Shown: positions 32,836 through 44,139 of the stretch, one piece after another
Layout: each line of letters starts with the position of its first letter
Position numbering within the stretch: the stretch's first letter is position 1
Source of the DNA: Planococcus sp. CP5-4_YE
GTDB lineage: Bacteria > Bacillota > Bacilli > Bacillales_A > Planococcaceae
Length of the DNA stretch: 44,139 nucleotides
Assembly (NCBI RefSeq): GCF_019042655.1
Contig: NZ_JAHPZO010000020.1
Coordinates: forward strand, 1 to 44,139
Direction of reading: 5' to 3'
Translations under genes and position numbers: made by a program
The notes under the pieces: model-generated
What the model was told of the DNA's origin: nothing
Seen by the model: only the letters and a program-made list of their open reading frames with translations
The model's database searches: none

Positions 32836-33611
32836 TTTTTAGCCCCTCCTGTTTTCGTTTTAACAGGCTGTTTCACTTCTTTCTTTTCCCATGGACGGTA
32901 AATGAACATGTTTTGGATAAGCGAGATGATGTTCCCGATTACCCAGTAAAGTGTCAATGCGGACGGCAAGATAATCCCGAACCCGGCAATCATGACCGGC
33001 ATGAAATACATCATTGCCTTCATTTGCGGGTTGTCCATCGCAGGGCCCGTACGCAGAACGATCAATTGCATGACACCAGCTGTAACGGCCAGGATAATGC
33101 TCGGTTCTGCCAGCGGGAAGATCAAAAATGTGCCAAGATCGATTTCAGGCGTTGCATTCATACGGCTGATCGCATGATAGAAACCGATCAGAATCGGCAT
33201 CTGAATGACAACCGGCAAACAGCCGGCCATTGGATTGACGCCTTTTTCCTGGAACATCGCCATCATTTCCTGCTGATATTTCTGCTGGGTGACGGCGTCT
33301 TTCGATTTATATTTCTCTTTTAACTTAGCCAGTTCAGGCTGAATTTCCTGCATGCGTTTCGAACTTTTCGTCTGCTTGATCATCAATGGCAATAAGGCTA
33401 AACGGATGAGAATCGTTACTGCAATGATCCCGAATCCATAAGTACCTAGGAAATCCTTAAAGAATACGATGATCGATACTAACGGCCAAACGACAAACTC
33501 ATTCCAAAATCCTTCGCTTTGGTCGCTGATCGGCTGATCAAACTCCATACAGCCCGACAATAAGAGGGCAACAGCCACCAAGGCGAAGAGCAATCCTGTT
33601 CTCTTCTTCAC
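32832..33611 (-). CDS. yidC: Membrane protein insertase YidC (SpoIIIJ)
   Basis: 259 residues. A lipoprotein signal peptide ends in LLSGC, then five membrane helices follow, with the positively charged groove region (FGIIAVTILIRLALLPLMIKQ). The motif QKYQQEMMAMFQEKGVNPMAGCLPV forms the cytoplasmic hairpin. It inserts small membrane proteins alone or with SecYEG. The C-terminus is basic (KKEVKQPVKTKTGGAKK). The start is GTG at 33611 with GGAGG upstream. Confidence 0.97.
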   Translation of the reverse strand: MKKRTGLLFALVAVALLLSGCMEFDQPISDQSEGFWNEFVVWPLVSIIVFFKDFLGTYGFGIIAVTILIRLALLPLMIKQTKSSKRMQEIQPELAKLKEKYKSKDAVTQQKYQQEMMAMFQEKGVNPMAGCLPVVIQMPILIGFYHAISRMNATPEIDLGTFLIFPLAEPSIILAVTAGVMQLIVLRTGPAMDNPQMKAMMYFMPVMIAGFGIILPSALTLYWVIGNIISLIQNMFIYRPWEKKEVKQPVKTKTGGAKK

Positions 33612-33672
33612 TTTGCTTCCTCCAAACTCTATTCAATTACTTCCTATAATAACATCCGGATCGATCCGGCAT

Positions 33673-34017
33673 CTACTTCTTCGGCAAAGCGCGTGCAATC
33701 TTCAGCACATGTTCCAGACTTTTCTTGCTTTCATGAAAATCTAAATTGGCCGCCTGTGGTCGGGCGATGATAATGTAATCCGCGTTCGGCAGGAGATCAT
33801 CCTTCAATTCCAAGAAGGCTTGGCGGATATAGCGCTTGACGCGGTTTCTAGCGACCGCATTGCCGACTTTTTTGCTGACGGAAAGGCCCAGGCGAAATTC
33901 CTCCTGTTGCTCGCCTTTCAGCAAATACACAATGAATTGCCGATTCGCAAATGATTTTCCTTTTTTGAAAACGCGCTGAAACTCCGTATTCTTCTTGATC
34001 CGCTGCTGCTTATTCAT
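33673..34017 (-). CDS. rnpA: Ribonuclease P protein component
   Basis: 114 residues from the ATG at 34017 ([16 protein letters not shown]), which has AGGTGA upstream; a longer frame to 34050 is less likely. The RNR motif is present in [17 protein letters not shown]. It is the basic protein subunit that aids the RNase P RNA in tRNA 5' maturation. It sits between rpmH and yidC, the universal order, with a terminator-like hairpin between it and rpmH. Confidence 0.97.
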   Translation of the reverse strand: MNKQQRIKKNTEFQRVFKKGKSFANRQFIVYLLKGEQQEEFRLGLSVSKKVGNAVARNRVKRYIRQAFLELKDDLLPNADYIIIARPQAANLDFHESKKSLEHVLKIARALPKK

Positions 34018-34074
34018 TTTTTCACCTGCTACTTGCTTATTTTGATGCATTTTCGCTTAAATCCGGCGAAAAAG

Positions 34075-34107
34075 AAAAAAAAAGACCACTGATGCGGTCA
34101 GTGGACT
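34075..34107 (-). terminator. Terminator between rpmH and rnpA
   Basis: CCACTGA (minus strand) pairs with TCAGTGG, extended by AAAG and CTTT, followed by nine T. It starts at the rpmH stop and probably attenuates transcription so that L34 is made in excess over RnpA. Confidence 0.85.
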
Positions 34108-34245
34108 TTAAGCTGATAGTACTTTTCTTCCTTTACGGCGACGGGCAGCGATAACGCGACGTCCGTTCTTTGTGCTCATGCGTGCTCTGAAGCCGTGCAC
34201 TTTGCTGTGTTTGCGTTTATTTGGTTGGTATGTGCGCAATGTCAT
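34108..34245 (-). CDS. rpmH: 50S ribosomal protein L34
   Basis: 45 residues, starting [20 protein letters not shown], followed by the basic [17 protein letters not shown] end. Length is standard for L34. AGGAGGTG lies eight bases before the ATG. The promoter at 34299-34328 has consensus hexamers. Confidence 0.98.
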   Translation of the reverse strand: MTLRTYQPNKRKHSKVHGFRARMSTKNGRRVIAARRRKGRKVLSA

Positions 34246-34298
34246 GACCTTACACCTCCTATATAAAAGTTAACTATTTTCTAAAGACAGTCTCGACT

Positions 34299-34328
34299 AT
34301 TATAAGGGCGCTAGCTTGTCTATGTCAA
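34299..34328 (-). promoter_or_regulatory. rpmH: rpmH promoter
   Basis: On the minus strand, consensus TTGACA and consensus TATAAT are 18 bases apart, about 50 bp upstream of rpmH. It is one of the strongest promoters in the window. Confidence 0.9.
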
Positions 34329-34377
34329 TCATTTCTTTTAAATGCAAGAGATCCGCCAGGCAATCCGCAAAGGAAAG

Positions 34378-34675
34378 TTATACACAGACGGAGAGGATCT
34401 TCGGTGAACTTCCTGTGATCTCATTTTTCGCGAAAATGATTTATCCACATGCCTTATCGACAGGTTTTTCACATAGGAACTGCCTGTGGATATCAAAAAT
34501 GTGCACAAAGCGCGCCATGTGGATAAGTGAAAGAAATGCTTGTAATGTCTATCGTTTTTTGATAACATTGTTTTGTTTTCACTTGTTAACAATTTCTATC
34601 CCGAAATAGTTATCCACATATTGTGGGTAAGGTGTGGATAGTTTTCCCCAAGCCTGTTTATAGATCTTATCCACA
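34378..34675. promoter_or_regulatory. oriC, DnaA-box cluster upstream of dnaA
   Basis: Exact TTATNCACA-type boxes lie at 34378-34386, 34441-34449, 34518-34526 (minus), 34610-34618 and 34667-34675. One-mismatch boxes lie at 34485-34493, 34622-34630 and 34633-34641 (all minus). The cluster fills the rpmH-dnaA gap and overlaps the dnaA promoter region, so it should also mediate dnaA autoregulation. Confidence 0.9.
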
Positions 34676-34692
34676 GGCTGTGGTTTTGTGTA

Positions 34693-34701
34693 TGGTATAC
34701 T
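34693..34701 (+). promoter_or_regulatory. dnaA: dnaA promoter (extended -10)
   Basis: TGGTATACT is an extended -10 element 35 bp upstream of the dnaA start. No good -35 is present. A DnaA box ends 18 bp upstream. Confidence 0.65.
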
Positions 34702-34735
34702 GTAAAAAATATTTACCTATAAAGGAGATACGCTA

Positions 34736-36079
34736 TTGGAACACTTAGACGAAATTTGGTCGAGTGTCTTAGCCCAAGTCGAGAAAAGAATCTCCAAGCC
34801 CAGTTTTGAAACTTGGCTCAAATCTACCAAGCTCTTGTCCTATAAAGAAGATACTGTCACCATTTCAGCCCCAAATTCATTTGCGCGCGACTGGCTTGAA
34901 AACCATTATGTGCACTTGATTACCGGCATTTTGACAGATCTGACAGGGGACGAAGCGCTTATTAAATTTGTGGTGCCAAAAGATCAGGATATGGATGATT
35001 TCCAGCTTCCCGCTCCCCGTGTCAAACCGGGGCAGACGGAGCAACAAGAGTTTTTGCCGGGCATGCTCAACCCGAAATACACCTTTGACACATTCGTCAT
35101 CGGTTCCGGCAACCGCTTTGCACATGCTGCATCGCTGGCTGTCGCCGAAGCACCGGCAAAAGCTTATAACCCGCTTTTCATCTATGGAGGCGTAGGACTT
35201 GGCAAGACCCACCTTATGCATGCAATCGGACATTATGTCATTGAACACAACCCTGACGCCAAAGTAGTTTATTTGTCGTCGGAAAAATTCACTAACGAGT
35301 TCATCAACTCGATCCGTGACAACCAAACCGTTGATTTCCGCAATAAATACCGCAATGTCGATATTTTGCTCATTGACGATATTCAATTTTTAGCCGGAAA
35401 AGAGCAGACACAGGAAGAATTCTTCCATACATTCAACACGCTGCACGAAGAATCCAAGCAGATCATCATCTCCAGTGACCGGCCGCCAAAAGAGATTCCG
35501 ACACTCGAAGATCGCTTGAGGTCGCGCTTTGAGTGGGGATTGATCACCGATATCACGCCGCCTGACCTGGAAACACGGATTGCCATTTTGCGCAAAAAAG
35601 CCAAAGCGGACGGCCTGGACATTCCGAACGATGTCATGACCTATATCGCCAATTCAATCGATTCCAACATCCGCGAGCTCGAAGGCGCCTTGATCCGCGT
35701 CGTCGCTTATTCCTCCCTGATTAACAGGGACATGAGCGCAGAGCTTGCAGCAGAAGCCTTGAAAGACATCATGCCGAACTCCAAGCCGAAAGTGATCACC
35801 ATCTTGGATATACAAAACGCAGTCGGCGAACAGTTCAACGTTAAATTGGATGATTTCAAAACAAAGCGCCGCACGAAGGATATTGCGTATCCACGTCAAA
35901 TCGCGATGTACTTATCGCGCGAAATGACAGATTTTTCATTGCCAAAAATCGGCGAGGAATTCGGCGGTCGCGATCACACGACGGTCATCCATGCACACGA
36001 AAAAATCAACACGATGCTGAAAGAGAACCAGCAGCTTCAGCAGGATATTAAAGAAATTCGATCCGCACTCGGGAAATAA
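34736..36079 (+). CDS. dnaA: Chromosomal replication initiator protein DnaA
   Basis: 447 residues. Domain I (about 1-85) binds partner proteins and domain II is short. Domain III is the AAA+ core with Walker [14 protein letters not shown] and Walker [11 protein letters not shown]. Domain IV has the DnaA-box-reading signature [12 protein letters not shown]. The start is TTG at 34736 with AAAGGAG eight bases upstream; a weak start codon may limit DnaA levels. DnaA boxes flank the gene on both sides, giving a bipartite origin as in Bacillus. Confidence 0.99.
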   Translation: MEHLDEIWSSVLAQVEKRISKPSFETWLKSTKLLSYKEDTVTISAPNSFARDWLENHYVHLITGILTDLTGDEALIKFVVPKDQDMDDFQLPAPRVKPGQTEQQEFLPGMLNPKYTFDTFVIGSGNRFAHAASLAVAEAPAKAYNPLFIYGGVGLGKTHLMHAIGHYVIEHNPDAKVVYLSSEKFTNEFINSIRDNQTVDFRNKYRNVDILLIDDIQFLAGKEQTQEEFFHTFNTLHEESKQIIISSDRPPKEIPTLEDRLRSRFEWGLITDITPPDLETRIAILRKKAKADGLDIPNDVMTYIANSIDSNIRELEGALIRVVAYSSLINRDMSAELAAEALKDIMPNSKPKVITILDIQNAVGEQFNVKLDDFKTKRRTKDIAYPRQIAMYLSREMTDFSLPKIGEEFGGRDHTTVIHAHEKINTMLKENQQLQQDIKEIRSALGK

Positions 36080-36082
36080 GTC

Positions 36083-36183
36083 TGTGGATAACCGCCGATT
36101 TTCTTAAGCAGTTTATGCACAGTTTGTCTACATGTGGATAAACTGCTTTGATTGCTTATTTAGGGCTTATCCACATATTCACA
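36083..36183. promoter_or_regulatory. oriC, DnaA-box cluster between dnaA and dnaN
   Basis: Exact boxes lie at 36083-36091 (minus), 36113-36121, 36133-36141 (minus) and 36167-36175. A last one-mismatch box ATATTCACA (36175-36183) directly precedes the GC-rich strip and DnaA-trios. Confidence 0.92.
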
Positions 36184-36240
36184 GCCCCTACTACTATTAC
36201 TGTCTTTAAGTACTAATAACTAAAATATATATATATAAGC
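36184..36240 (+). promoter_or_regulatory. oriC unwinding element with DnaA-trios
   Basis: GCCCC (36184-36188) is followed by TACTACTATTACT (36189-36201), four trinucleotides of the DnaA-trio type, then an AT-rich stretch including a TA run at 36227-36237. The arrangement DnaA box, GC strip, trios, AT-rich DNA is that of the Bacillus basal unwinding system, where a DnaA filament opens the duplex. Confidence 0.88.
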
Positions 36241-36251
36241 GAGGTTCGAGA

Positions 36252-37388
36252 ATGAAATTCGAGATAAAACGTGAGCGATTAGTTGAAGGTTTAAACGATG
36301 TAATGAAAGCAGTCAGTTCAAAAACAACGATTCCGATTTTGACTGGGATCAAGATGGATGTTTCTACAGAAGGAATGAGATTGACAGGAAGCGACTCAGA
36401 TATCACGATCCAGACCTTCATTCCTGCAGAAGAGGATGGAAAGCAACTGATCGACGTCACTGAAGGCGGAAGCATCGTCCTTCAGGCAAAAGTATTCGGA
36501 GAAATCGTCCGCAAATTGCCGACTAATGAAGTCGAAATCGAAATCAACGGCAATTTCCAGACGCATATCCGTTCAGGAAAATCCGAATTCCACTTGATTG
36601 GGCTTGACGCAATGGATTATCCACAATTGCCAGATATCCAAGATGACCGCCTGTTCACGATCCCAGCCGATCTGTTGAAAACCATCAATAGAGAAACGGT
36701 ATTTGCCGTGTCGAGTTCTGAAACACGTCCGGTACTCACTGGCGTCCATTGGGAAGTTAAAGATGGAGAGCTGGTCTGTGTCGCAACGGACAGCCACCGC
36801 CTAGCACGCCGCAAAACGAAACTCGAAACTTTGCCAGAAGGGGAGTACAGTGTCGTCATTCCAGGAAAAAGCTTGAATGAATTGAACAAAATCCTTGATG
36901 ACACATCCGATCCGGTTGAAATCGTCATGACCAATCAACAAGTGTTGTTCAAATCGAAGCACATCTTGTTCTTCTCTCGTCTATTGGAAGGCAACTATCC
37001 AGATACGTCGCGCCTGATTCCGTCTGAATACAAAACGACTGTGACAGTTAACGGCCGTTCATTGCTTCAGGCAATCGACCGTGCATCACTTCTAGCGCGT
37101 GAAGAACGCAACAACGTCGTGCGTTTCTCTACAAACGAAGGCAGCGAAGTAGAAGTCTCCTCGAATTCCCCAGAAGTCGGGAAAGTGGAAGAGCAATTGC
37201 AAGCACAAAGCGTGGACGGCGAAGAGCTGAAGATTTCTTTCAGCGCGAAGTTCATGATGGATGCCTTGAAAGCGATCGACGGGCAAGATGTCGTCATCCA
37301 GTTCACTGGAGCGATGCGCCCATTCATCTTAAAATCGGCCTTGGACGACTCAATTTTGCAGTTGATCCTTCCTGTCCGGACATATTAA
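36252..37388 (+). CDS. dnaN: DNA polymerase III sliding clamp, beta subunit
   Basis: 378 residues of three repeated clamp domains (about 1-125, 126-250, 251-378), with the family end DDSILQLILPVRTY. It forms the dimeric ring that tethers the polymerase. It is separated from dnaA by the oriC unwinding region and followed by a terminator, so at least some transcripts end before yaaA. Confidence 0.99.
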   Translation: MKFEIKRERLVEGLNDVMKAVSSKTTIPILTGIKMDVSTEGMRLTGSDSDITIQTFIPAEEDGKQLIDVTEGGSIVLQAKVFGEIVRKLPTNEVEIEINGNFQTHIRSGKSEFHLIGLDAMDYPQLPDIQDDRLFTIPADLLKTINRETVFAVSSSETRPVLTGVHWEVKDGELVCVATDSHRLARRKTKLETLPEGEYSVVIPGKSLNELNKILDDTSDPVEIVMTNQQVLFKSKHILFFSRLLEGNYPDTSRLIPSEYKTTVTVNGRSLLQAIDRASLLAREERNNVVRFSTNEGSEVEVSSNSPEVGKVEEQLQAQSVDGEELKISFSAKFMMDALKAIDGQDVVIQFTGAMRPFILKSALDDSILQLILPVRTY

Positions 37389-37406
37389 TTAGCACTAAAA
37401 CCCTCA

Positions 37407-37434
37407 GGATAGCCCATAAAGGCTATCCTTTTTA
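37407..37434 (+). terminator. Terminator of dnaN
   Basis: GGATAGCC pairs perfectly with GGCTATCC around a 6-base loop, followed by five T. The T-run overlaps the -35 of the next promoter. Confidence 0.9.
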
Positions 37435-37459
37435 CTTATGGGGGCAAATAGGGTAAAAT
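37431..37459 (+). promoter_or_regulatory. Promoter of yaaA-recF
   Basis: TTTACT and TAAAAT are 17 bases apart. The -10 is good and the -35 fair. It begins within the tail of the dnaN terminator. Confidence 0.6.
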
Positions 37460-37495
37460 AAAGGGATAGACTACGAATCGAAGGATGAGTGCATT

Positions 37496-37735
37496 TTGAA
37501 GGAAATCGGTATTGAGACAGAATTTATTACACTTGGGCAACTGCTGAAAATGACAGATACAATCAGTTCAGGCGGAATGGCCAAATGGTTTTTGAGTGAA
37601 CACGAAGTATTCGTAAATGGAGAAGCGGAAGACCGCAGAGGGCGTAAATTACGTCCAGAAGATACTGTGAACATACCGGGGACGGGGGAATTCCGCATCG
37701 TTGTCGCCGAAGGCATGAGCTTCGATGCGGATTGA
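37496..37735 (+). CDS. yaaA: S4-domain protein YaaA
   Basis: 79 residues. An S4-like RNA-binding domain is visible in [20 protein letters not shown], then [14 protein letters not shown]. It starts with TTG at 37496, with AAGGATGAG upstream. It overlaps recF by 11 bp. It is encoded between dnaN and recF across the Bacillales; its partner RNA is unknown, though a ribosome-assembly role is suspected for the family. Confidence 0.95.
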   Translation: MKEIGIETEFITLGQLLKMTDTISSGGMAKWFLSEHEVFVNGEAEDRRGRKLRPEDTVNIPGTGEFRIVVAEGMSFDAD

Positions 37736-38837
37736 CAACCTCGAGTTAGTCAATTACCGCAACTATGAAACGCTTAAACTCGACTTCTCGTCGGAGATCA
37801 ACGTCTTCATCGGCGAGAACGCGCAAGGCAAAACCAATATCATGGAATCGCTTTATGTTTTATCGATGGCCAAATCCCACCGGACGAGTAATGACAAAGA
37901 ATTGATACGCTGGGACGCGGAATATGGTAAAATTAAAGCTGATGTGCTCCGGAAATATGGCAAACTGCCGCTTGAAATCAGCTTTTCCAAAAAAGGCAAG
38001 AAAGCGAAAGTGAACCACCTGGAGCAGAGGCGGCTGAGCGATTATATCGGCCAATTGAACGTCGTCATGTTCGCTCCTGAAGACTTGCATTTAGTCAAAG
38101 GCAGCCCTCAAGTCAGGCGCCGCTTCATTGATATGGAAATCGGCCAGATTTCTCCGGTCTATCTCCATGATCTTGTTAATTACCAGAAGCTGTTGAAACA
38201 GCGCAACCATATATTGAAGCAACATTACGGCAAACAAGCCATCAATGACGTTATGTTCGAGGTTTACACAGAGCAATTTATTGAAGCTGCTGTAAGAATT
38301 ATACAAAAAAGATTCCAGTTCATGGAATTGCTGCAAAAATGGGCAGAGCCGATTCATCACGGTATTTCCCGTGGGCTGGAAAAACTGGAAATCCGCTATC
38401 AGCCGATTAGTGGGTTGAAGCCCGAATGGACGCCTGCTGAAATGGCGTCCTTTTTAGAGCAAAAGCTTCAGGACGTGAAAAAGCGGGAACTCGACCGTGG
38501 CGTAACCCTCGTTGGCCCGCATCGCGATGATTTGCAATTCATCGTCAATGGTTACGATGTCCAGACTTATGGCTCCCAGGGTCAACAGCGCACCACTGCG
38601 CTGTCTTTGAAACTGGCGGAAATCGAGTTGATCAAGCAGGAAGTCGGCGAAGCACCGGTTCTCTTGCTTGATGATGTGCTTTCTGAACTGGACGATTACC
38701 GCCAGTCGCATTTACTCAATACAATCCGCGGGTCTGTGCAAACTTTTGTCACAACCACCAGCGTTGAAGGCATCCAGCACGACACCATTCAAAACGCACG
38801 CCTTTTCGAAGTAACAAAAGGAACGGTCAAGGAGTGA
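37725..38837 (+). CDS. recF: DNA replication and repair protein RecF
   Basis: 370 residues. Walker A is [15 protein letters not shown]; the ABC-type signature [19 protein letters not shown] and Walker [13 protein letters not shown] are intact. It helps load RecA at gapped DNA with RecO and RecR. It overlaps yaaA by 11 bp and is followed after 6 bp by remB. Confidence 0.98.
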   Translation: MRIDNLELVNYRNYETLKLDFSSEINVFIGENAQGKTNIMESLYVLSMAKSHRTSNDKELIRWDAEYGKIKADVLRKYGKLPLEISFSKKGKKAKVNHLEQRRLSDYIGQLNVVMFAPEDLHLVKGSPQVRRRFIDMEIGQISPVYLHDLVNYQKLLKQRNHILKQHYGKQAINDVMFEVYTEQFIEAAVRIIQKRFQFMELLQKWAEPIHHGISRGLEKLEIRYQPISGLKPEWTPAEMASFLEQKLQDVKKRELDRGVTLVGPHRDDLQFIVNGYDVQTYGSQGQQRTTALSLKLAEIELIKQEVGEAPVLLLDDVLSELDDYRQSHLLNTIRGSVQTFVTTTSVEGIQHDTIQNARLFEVTKGTVKE

Positions 38838-38843
38838 AGACGC

Positions 38844-39053
38844 ATGTATGTCCAGATAGGCGCCGCCCAATTGATTGCCGTAACGGAAATCCTGGCGATC
38901 GTCCATTATGAACATTATGCCCACTCCGCTTTTACGCGGCTATTAGTCCCGCCTGAAGCGGTGAAATCCTATGTCGTTACCGATGATTTCGTCTACGGGT
39001 CGCCTTATCGGCCTCAGGCGCTTTTGAATAAAATTCAGCAAAACAGGTTATAA
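38844..39053 (+). CDS. remB: RemB (YaaB), DUF370 regulator-like protein
   Basis: 69 residues, a RemA/RemB-type protein. In Bacillus these proteins influence extracellular matrix genes; RemA binds DNA, and RemB's mechanism is less clear. AAGGAGTGA precedes the ATG. It lies between recF and gyrB in the typical position. Confidence 0.9.
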   Translation: MYVQIGAAQLIAVTEILAIVHYEHYAHSAFTRLLVPPEAVKSYVVTDDFVYGSPYRPQALLNKIQQNRL

Positions 39054-39073
39054 CCGGTCAATGGAAATAATGA

Positions 39074-41029
<1,956 letters not shown>

Positions 41030-41059
41030 CGCAACAAGAGTTGAGAGGAGGCTGCGGAT

Positions 41060-43633
41060 ATGGCGGAACGGCCAGGCAGCGGAGTAGAAGAAATAAATAT
41101 CAGCACGGAGATGCGGACATCATTCCTTGACTATGCGATGAGTGTCATCGTTTCACGTGCTTTGCCGGATGTCCGGGACGGCTTGAAGCCGGTGCATCGG
41201 CGTATTTTATATGCCATGCATGACCTCGGAATCACAGCGGATAAAGGCTATAAAAAGTCAGCACGTATCGTCGGTGACGTAATCGGTAAATACCACCCCC
41301 ACGGTGATAGCGCGGTTTATGAAACAATGGTACGGATGGCTCAGGATTTCAGCTATCGCTATATGCTTGTCGACGGCCACGGGAACTTCGGTTCTGTCGA
41401 TGGTGACGCAGCAGCAGCGATGCGCTATACAGAATCTAAAATGTCAAAAATTTCCATGGAACTTTTGCGTGATTTAAATAAAAATACAGTTGATTATAAG
41501 GAAAACTATGACGGTCAGGAAAAAGAACCGATTGTCCTCCCAAGTAGATTCCCGAACTTGCTTGTCAACGGAACTTCCGGAATCGCGGTCGGGATGGCTA
41601 CCAATATCCCGCCTCATAATCTAGGCGAGACGATCGATGCAGTTCTGGCGTTAGCCGAAAACCCGGCCATCACGACTGAAGAATTGCTCGATTTCCTTCC
41701 AGGCCCTGATTTCCCGACCGGAGGCATCATCCTCGGACGGAGCGGCATTCGCCGCGCCTACGAAACCGGTAAAGGTTCGGTGTTGATCCGTGCGGTCGTT
41801 GAAATCGAAACAAAACCGAACGGCAAGGAAGTAATCCTCATCCATGAACTTCCTTATCAAGTCAATAAAGCACGCCTGATCGAGAAAATCGCAGAACTGG
41901 TGCGCGACAAAAAAATCGACGGGATCACCGACTTGCGCGATGAGTCTGACCGCAACGGCATGCGCGTCGTCATCGAAGTGCGCAGAGATGCAAGTGCCAA
42001 TGTTCTATTGAACAATTTGTACAAACAGACGGCGATGCAGACAAGCTTCGGCATTAATATGCTCGCGCTCGTCGATGGCCAGCCGAAAGTTCTTGGCTTG
42101 AAAGACGTTCTGTATCATTACCTTGAGCATCAGAAAGTCATCATCCGTCGCCGGACAGAATTCGATCTGCAAAAAGCGGAAGACCGCGCGCATATCCTGG
42201 AAGGCTTACGCATCGCGCTAGATCATATCGATGCCATCATCGCTTTGATCCGTGGATCGCAAACGACTGAAGAAGCACGCAACGGTTTGATGAATGATTT
42301 CAATTTATCCGAACGCCAATCCCAGGCCATCCTAGACATGCGCCTCCAGCGTTTGACCGGTCTCGAACGCGATAAGATTGAAGAGGAATACCAAGGGCTC
42401 ATCGCACTCATCAACGAGTTACGTGCCATTCTTGCGGACGAATCGAAAATCCTTGAGATTATCCGTGAAGAAATCCTTGAAATCAAAGAGCGTTTCAATG
42501 ATCCCCGTAGAACGGAAATCACGGTCGGTGGTTCTGAGATGATCGAAGATGAAGACCTCATCCCCCGTGAAGCTTCCGTATTGACGCTCACGCACAATGG
42601 CTACATCAAACGTTTGCCTGCCAATACGTACCGTAGCCAGAAGCGCGGCGGACGAGGCGTGCAAGGAATGGGTACCAACGACGATGATTTTGTTGAACAT
42701 CTTCTATATACATCAACACATGACACAATCCTGTTCTTCACAAGCGAAGGGAAAGTTTACCGCAAGAAAGGCTATCAGGTTCCTGAGTACGGCCGGACTG
42801 CGAAAGGCTTGCCGCTCGTCAACTTGTTGGAAATTGGCAAGAACGAAAAAGTCACAGCAGTGATTCGTGTCGAAGAATTCAAAGAAGATGATTTCTTCTT
42901 CTTTACAACACGTGGTGGTCTAAGCAAGCGCACACCAGTGAGCAACTATGCCAACATCCGGCAAAATGGCTTAATTGCCATCAATTTGCGCGAAGACGAC
43001 GAATTGATCTCAGTCAAGATGACTGACGGCAACAAAGAAATTGTGATCGGAACCCGTGATGGTGCATTGATCCGATTCCCTGAGACGGATATTCGTAGCA
43101 TGGGACGCGCAGCAAGCGGTGTGAGGGGTATCCGTCTACGCGAAGGCGATCAAGTCGTCGGCATGGAAACCTTAGAGACAGATGATAAGATTCTGGTAAT
43201 CACAGAAAATGGTTACGGCAAGCGAACAAAAGAATCCGAGTACCGTGTTCAATCCAGAGGCGGTATGGGAATCAAGACTTGTCATATCACTGAAAAGAAC
43301 GGTCCTCTAGTAGCTGTACGTGCCGTTAATGGAACAGAAGACATCATGTTGATTACACAACACGGCGTGTTAATACGGATGGACGTAGAAGATATTTCGA
43401 CGACTGGCAGAAACACGCAAGGAGTTCGATTGATTCGTCTTGGCGATGAAGAGGTCGTGGCGACCGTTACCAAGGTGAAGAAAGATTTGGATGACGATGA
43501 AGCAGCAGAAGTCGATGAAGACGGTGTCGAAGTGCTTGTTGAAGAAAGCGCAGAGGCAGATGTTTACACAGACGACGATGCCATCACAGATGATGAAACA
43601 TCTGAAAAGGTTGAAGAAAATCTAGAAGAATAG
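41060..43633 (+). CDS. gyrA: DNA gyrase subunit A
   Basis: 857 residues. The catalytic Tyr is Y123 (AAMRYTESK); the quinolone-determining positions S84 and E88 ([10 protein letters not shown]) are the susceptible type. The C-terminal beta-pinwheel has the GyrA box in [10 protein letters not shown]. The last 51 residues form an extended acidic tail with 25 Asp/Glu, making the protein somewhat longer than many Bacillales GyrA. GAGAGGAGG precedes the ATG, and a strong terminator follows. Confidence 0.99.
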   Translation: MAERPGSGVEEINISTEMRTSFLDYAMSVIVSRALPDVRDGLKPVHRRILYAMHDLGITADKGYKKSARIVGDVIGKYHPHGDSAVYETMVRMAQDFSYRYMLVDGHGNFGSVDGDAAAAMRYTESKMSKISMELLRDLNKNTVDYKENYDGQEKEPIVLPSRFPNLLVNGTSGIAVGMATNIPPHNLGETIDAVLALAENPAITTEELLDFLPGPDFPTGGIILGRSGIRRAYETGKGSVLIRAVVEIETKPNGKEVILIHELPYQVNKARLIEKIAELVRDKKIDGITDLRDESDRNGMRVVIEVRRDASANVLLNNLYKQTAMQTSFGINMLALVDGQPKVLGLKDVLYHYLEHQKVIIRRRTEFDLQKAEDRAHILEGLRIALDHIDAIIALIRGSQTTEEARNGLMNDFNLSERQSQAILDMRLQRLTGLERDKIEEEYQGLIALINELRAILADESKILEIIREEILEIKERFNDPRRTEITVGGSEMIEDEDLIPREASVLTLTHNGYIKRLPANTYRSQKRGGRGVQGMGTNDDDFVEHLLYTSTHDTILFFTSEGKVYRKKGYQVPEYGRTAKGLPLVNLLEIGKNEKVTAVIRVEEFKEDDFFFFTTRGGLSKRTPVSNYANIRQNGLIAINLREDDELISVKMTDGNKEIVIGTRDGALIRFPETDIRSMGRAASGVRGIRLREGDQVVGMETLETDDKILVITENGYGKRTKESEYRVQSRGGMGIKTCHITEKNGPLVAVRAVNGTEDIMLITQHGVLIRMDVEDISTTGRNTQGVRLIRLGDEEVVATVTKVKKDLDDDEAAEVDEDGVEVLVEESAEADVYTDDDAITDDETSEKVEENLEE

Positions 43634-43643
43634 AAGACTATTT

Positions 43644-43679
43644 AAAGAGCCTGTCGGTGAACCGACAGGCTCTTTTTGT
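43644..43679 (+). terminator. Terminator of gyrA
   Basis: AAGAGCCTGTCGGT pairs perfectly with ACCGACAGGCTCTT around a 2-base centre, followed by a T-run. It insulates gyrBA from the rRNA operon. Confidence 0.92.
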
Positions 43680-43729
43680 TTCTTAATAGAAAGAGATTTG
43701 TAGAAAGGAAAAGTTTTTTCGTAAAAGTG

Positions 43730-43758
43730 TTGACGTAGGTAGAAGAGCGTGATATATT
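43730..43758 (+). promoter_or_regulatory. rRNA operon promoter
   Basis: TTGACG (43730-43735) and TATATT (43753-43758) are 17 bases apart, about 175 bp before mature 16S. Only one clear promoter is seen in the gyrA-16S gap. Confidence 0.8.
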
Positions 43759-43765
43759 TATCAAG

Positions 43766-43933
43766 TCGCCAAAACAAGGCGCACAACATGAACCTTGAAA
43801 ACTGAACAGCAAAACGTCAATAATACAGTCGCGAGCGATCGCGACACAACTTACTGATCAGCGTATGCAGATCAAGCGAATCGTGCGTCTTTCGAGACGG
43901 CGATACGCCAGCAGTATTGAGCAATCAACTACT
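43766..43933 (+). other. rRNA leader with processing hairpins
   Basis: The leader contains GAACCTTGAAAACTGAACAG (typical of Bacillales rRNA spacers and leaders). It also has an 18-base hairpin at 43828-43845 (7-bp stem, GCGA loop) and a second at 43886-43899 (CGTCT, TTCG loop, AGACG) enclosed by GCGTAT/ATACGC. These are probably parts of antitermination and RNase III processing structures. Confidence 0.65.
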
Positions 43934-44139
43934 CTATAATGGAGAGTTTGATCCTGGCTCAGGACGAACGCTGGCGGCGTGCCTAATACATGCAAGTCGA
44001 GCGGAACCATTGGAGCTTGCTCCTTTGGTTTAGCGGCGGACGGGTGAGTAACACGTGGGCAACCTGCCCTGCAGATCGGGATAACTCCGGGAAACCGGTG
44101 CTAATACCGAATAGTTTACGGCCTCTCATGAGGCGGTAC
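43934..44139 (+). rRNA. rrs: 16S ribosomal RNA, 5' part (cut by window end)
   Basis: The canonical GGAGAGTTTGATCCTGGCTC starts at 43941, so the mature 5' end is near 43934. The sequence continues through the V1 hairpin (TTGGAGCTTGCTCC) into V2 (GGCCTCTCATGAGGC). The V1-V2 sequence looks like Planococcus; about 206 nt are visible. Confidence 0.98.

Noticed and set aside
41149..41164. parS-like sequence in gyrA (CGTTTCACGTGCTTTG)
   Set aside because: Only the left half and core match; the right arm fails, so it is not a credible ParB site.

Overview
The window is the replication-origin region of a low-to-mid GC Gram-positive chromosome. It most resembles Planococcaceae (Planococcus/Planomicrobium type). 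Three things support this: the gene order rpmH-dnaA-dnaN-yaaA-recF-remB-gyrB-gyrA-rrn to the right of the origin; the mirror-image set rnpA-yidC-jag-mnmE-mnmG-rsmG-noc-parA-parB to the left, then rpsF-ssb-rpsR, gdpP-rplI-dnaB, purA, walRKHIJ, htrA and rlmH; and the V1-V2 part of the 16S gene at the right edge, which reads like Planococcus from memory. Genus level is an inference.

Layout, left to right. 1-330: the end of an insertion element, with the C-terminus of a transposition-type AAA+ ATPase and terminal repeats, followed by a very AT-rich stretch that abuts the 3' end of rlmH. 480-2731: rlmH, a small CxxH/CxxC protein with a cluster of DnaA boxes, and htrA. 3188-8652: walRKHIJ, the essential cell-wall two-component operon with its two membrane regulators and a metallo-beta-lactamase-fold enzyme. 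8653-10249: a large non-coding block holding a tandem array of ~246-bp repeats. 10250-18095: a G5/M23 cell-wall hydrolase, purA, dnaB, rplI, gdpP and yybS. 18096-19165: a second, shorter copy of the repeat block. 19166-28267: rpsR-ssb-rpsF, one head-on DUF3267 gene, a gamma-glutamylcyclotransferase-like gene, ychF, a DUF951 gene, mscS, a DUF554 gene, parB, parA, noc and rsmG. 28420-34245: mnmG, mnmE, jag, yidC, rnpA and rpmH. 34246-36251: oriC, with DnaA-box clusters on both sides of dnaA and a DnaA-trio unwinding element before dnaN. 36252-43633: dnaN, yaaA, recF, remB, gyrB and gyrA. 43634-44139: an rRNA promoter, leader and the start of 16S.

Almost every gene is transcribed away from oriC: minus strand to the left, plus strand to the right. 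The exceptions are the DUF3267 gene and the mobile-element ATPase. Two consensus parS sites (in parB and next to rsmG) and one near-consensus site (in walK) fit the ParAB/Noc genes.

The most unusual content is a composite intergenic element present twice (about 8771-10163 and 18285-19090). Each copy has tandem ~246-bp units (four and two), a conserved boundary motif, a spacer and a second repeat type (R2). R2 also occurs alone at 2935-3120. Each tandem unit has a long hairpin whose base changes mostly preserve pairing, and a short hairpin that on the minus strand has a GNRA-type loop. This suggests a structured RNA or a structured DNA element rather than a protein. I could not connect it to any described system, so its function is open.
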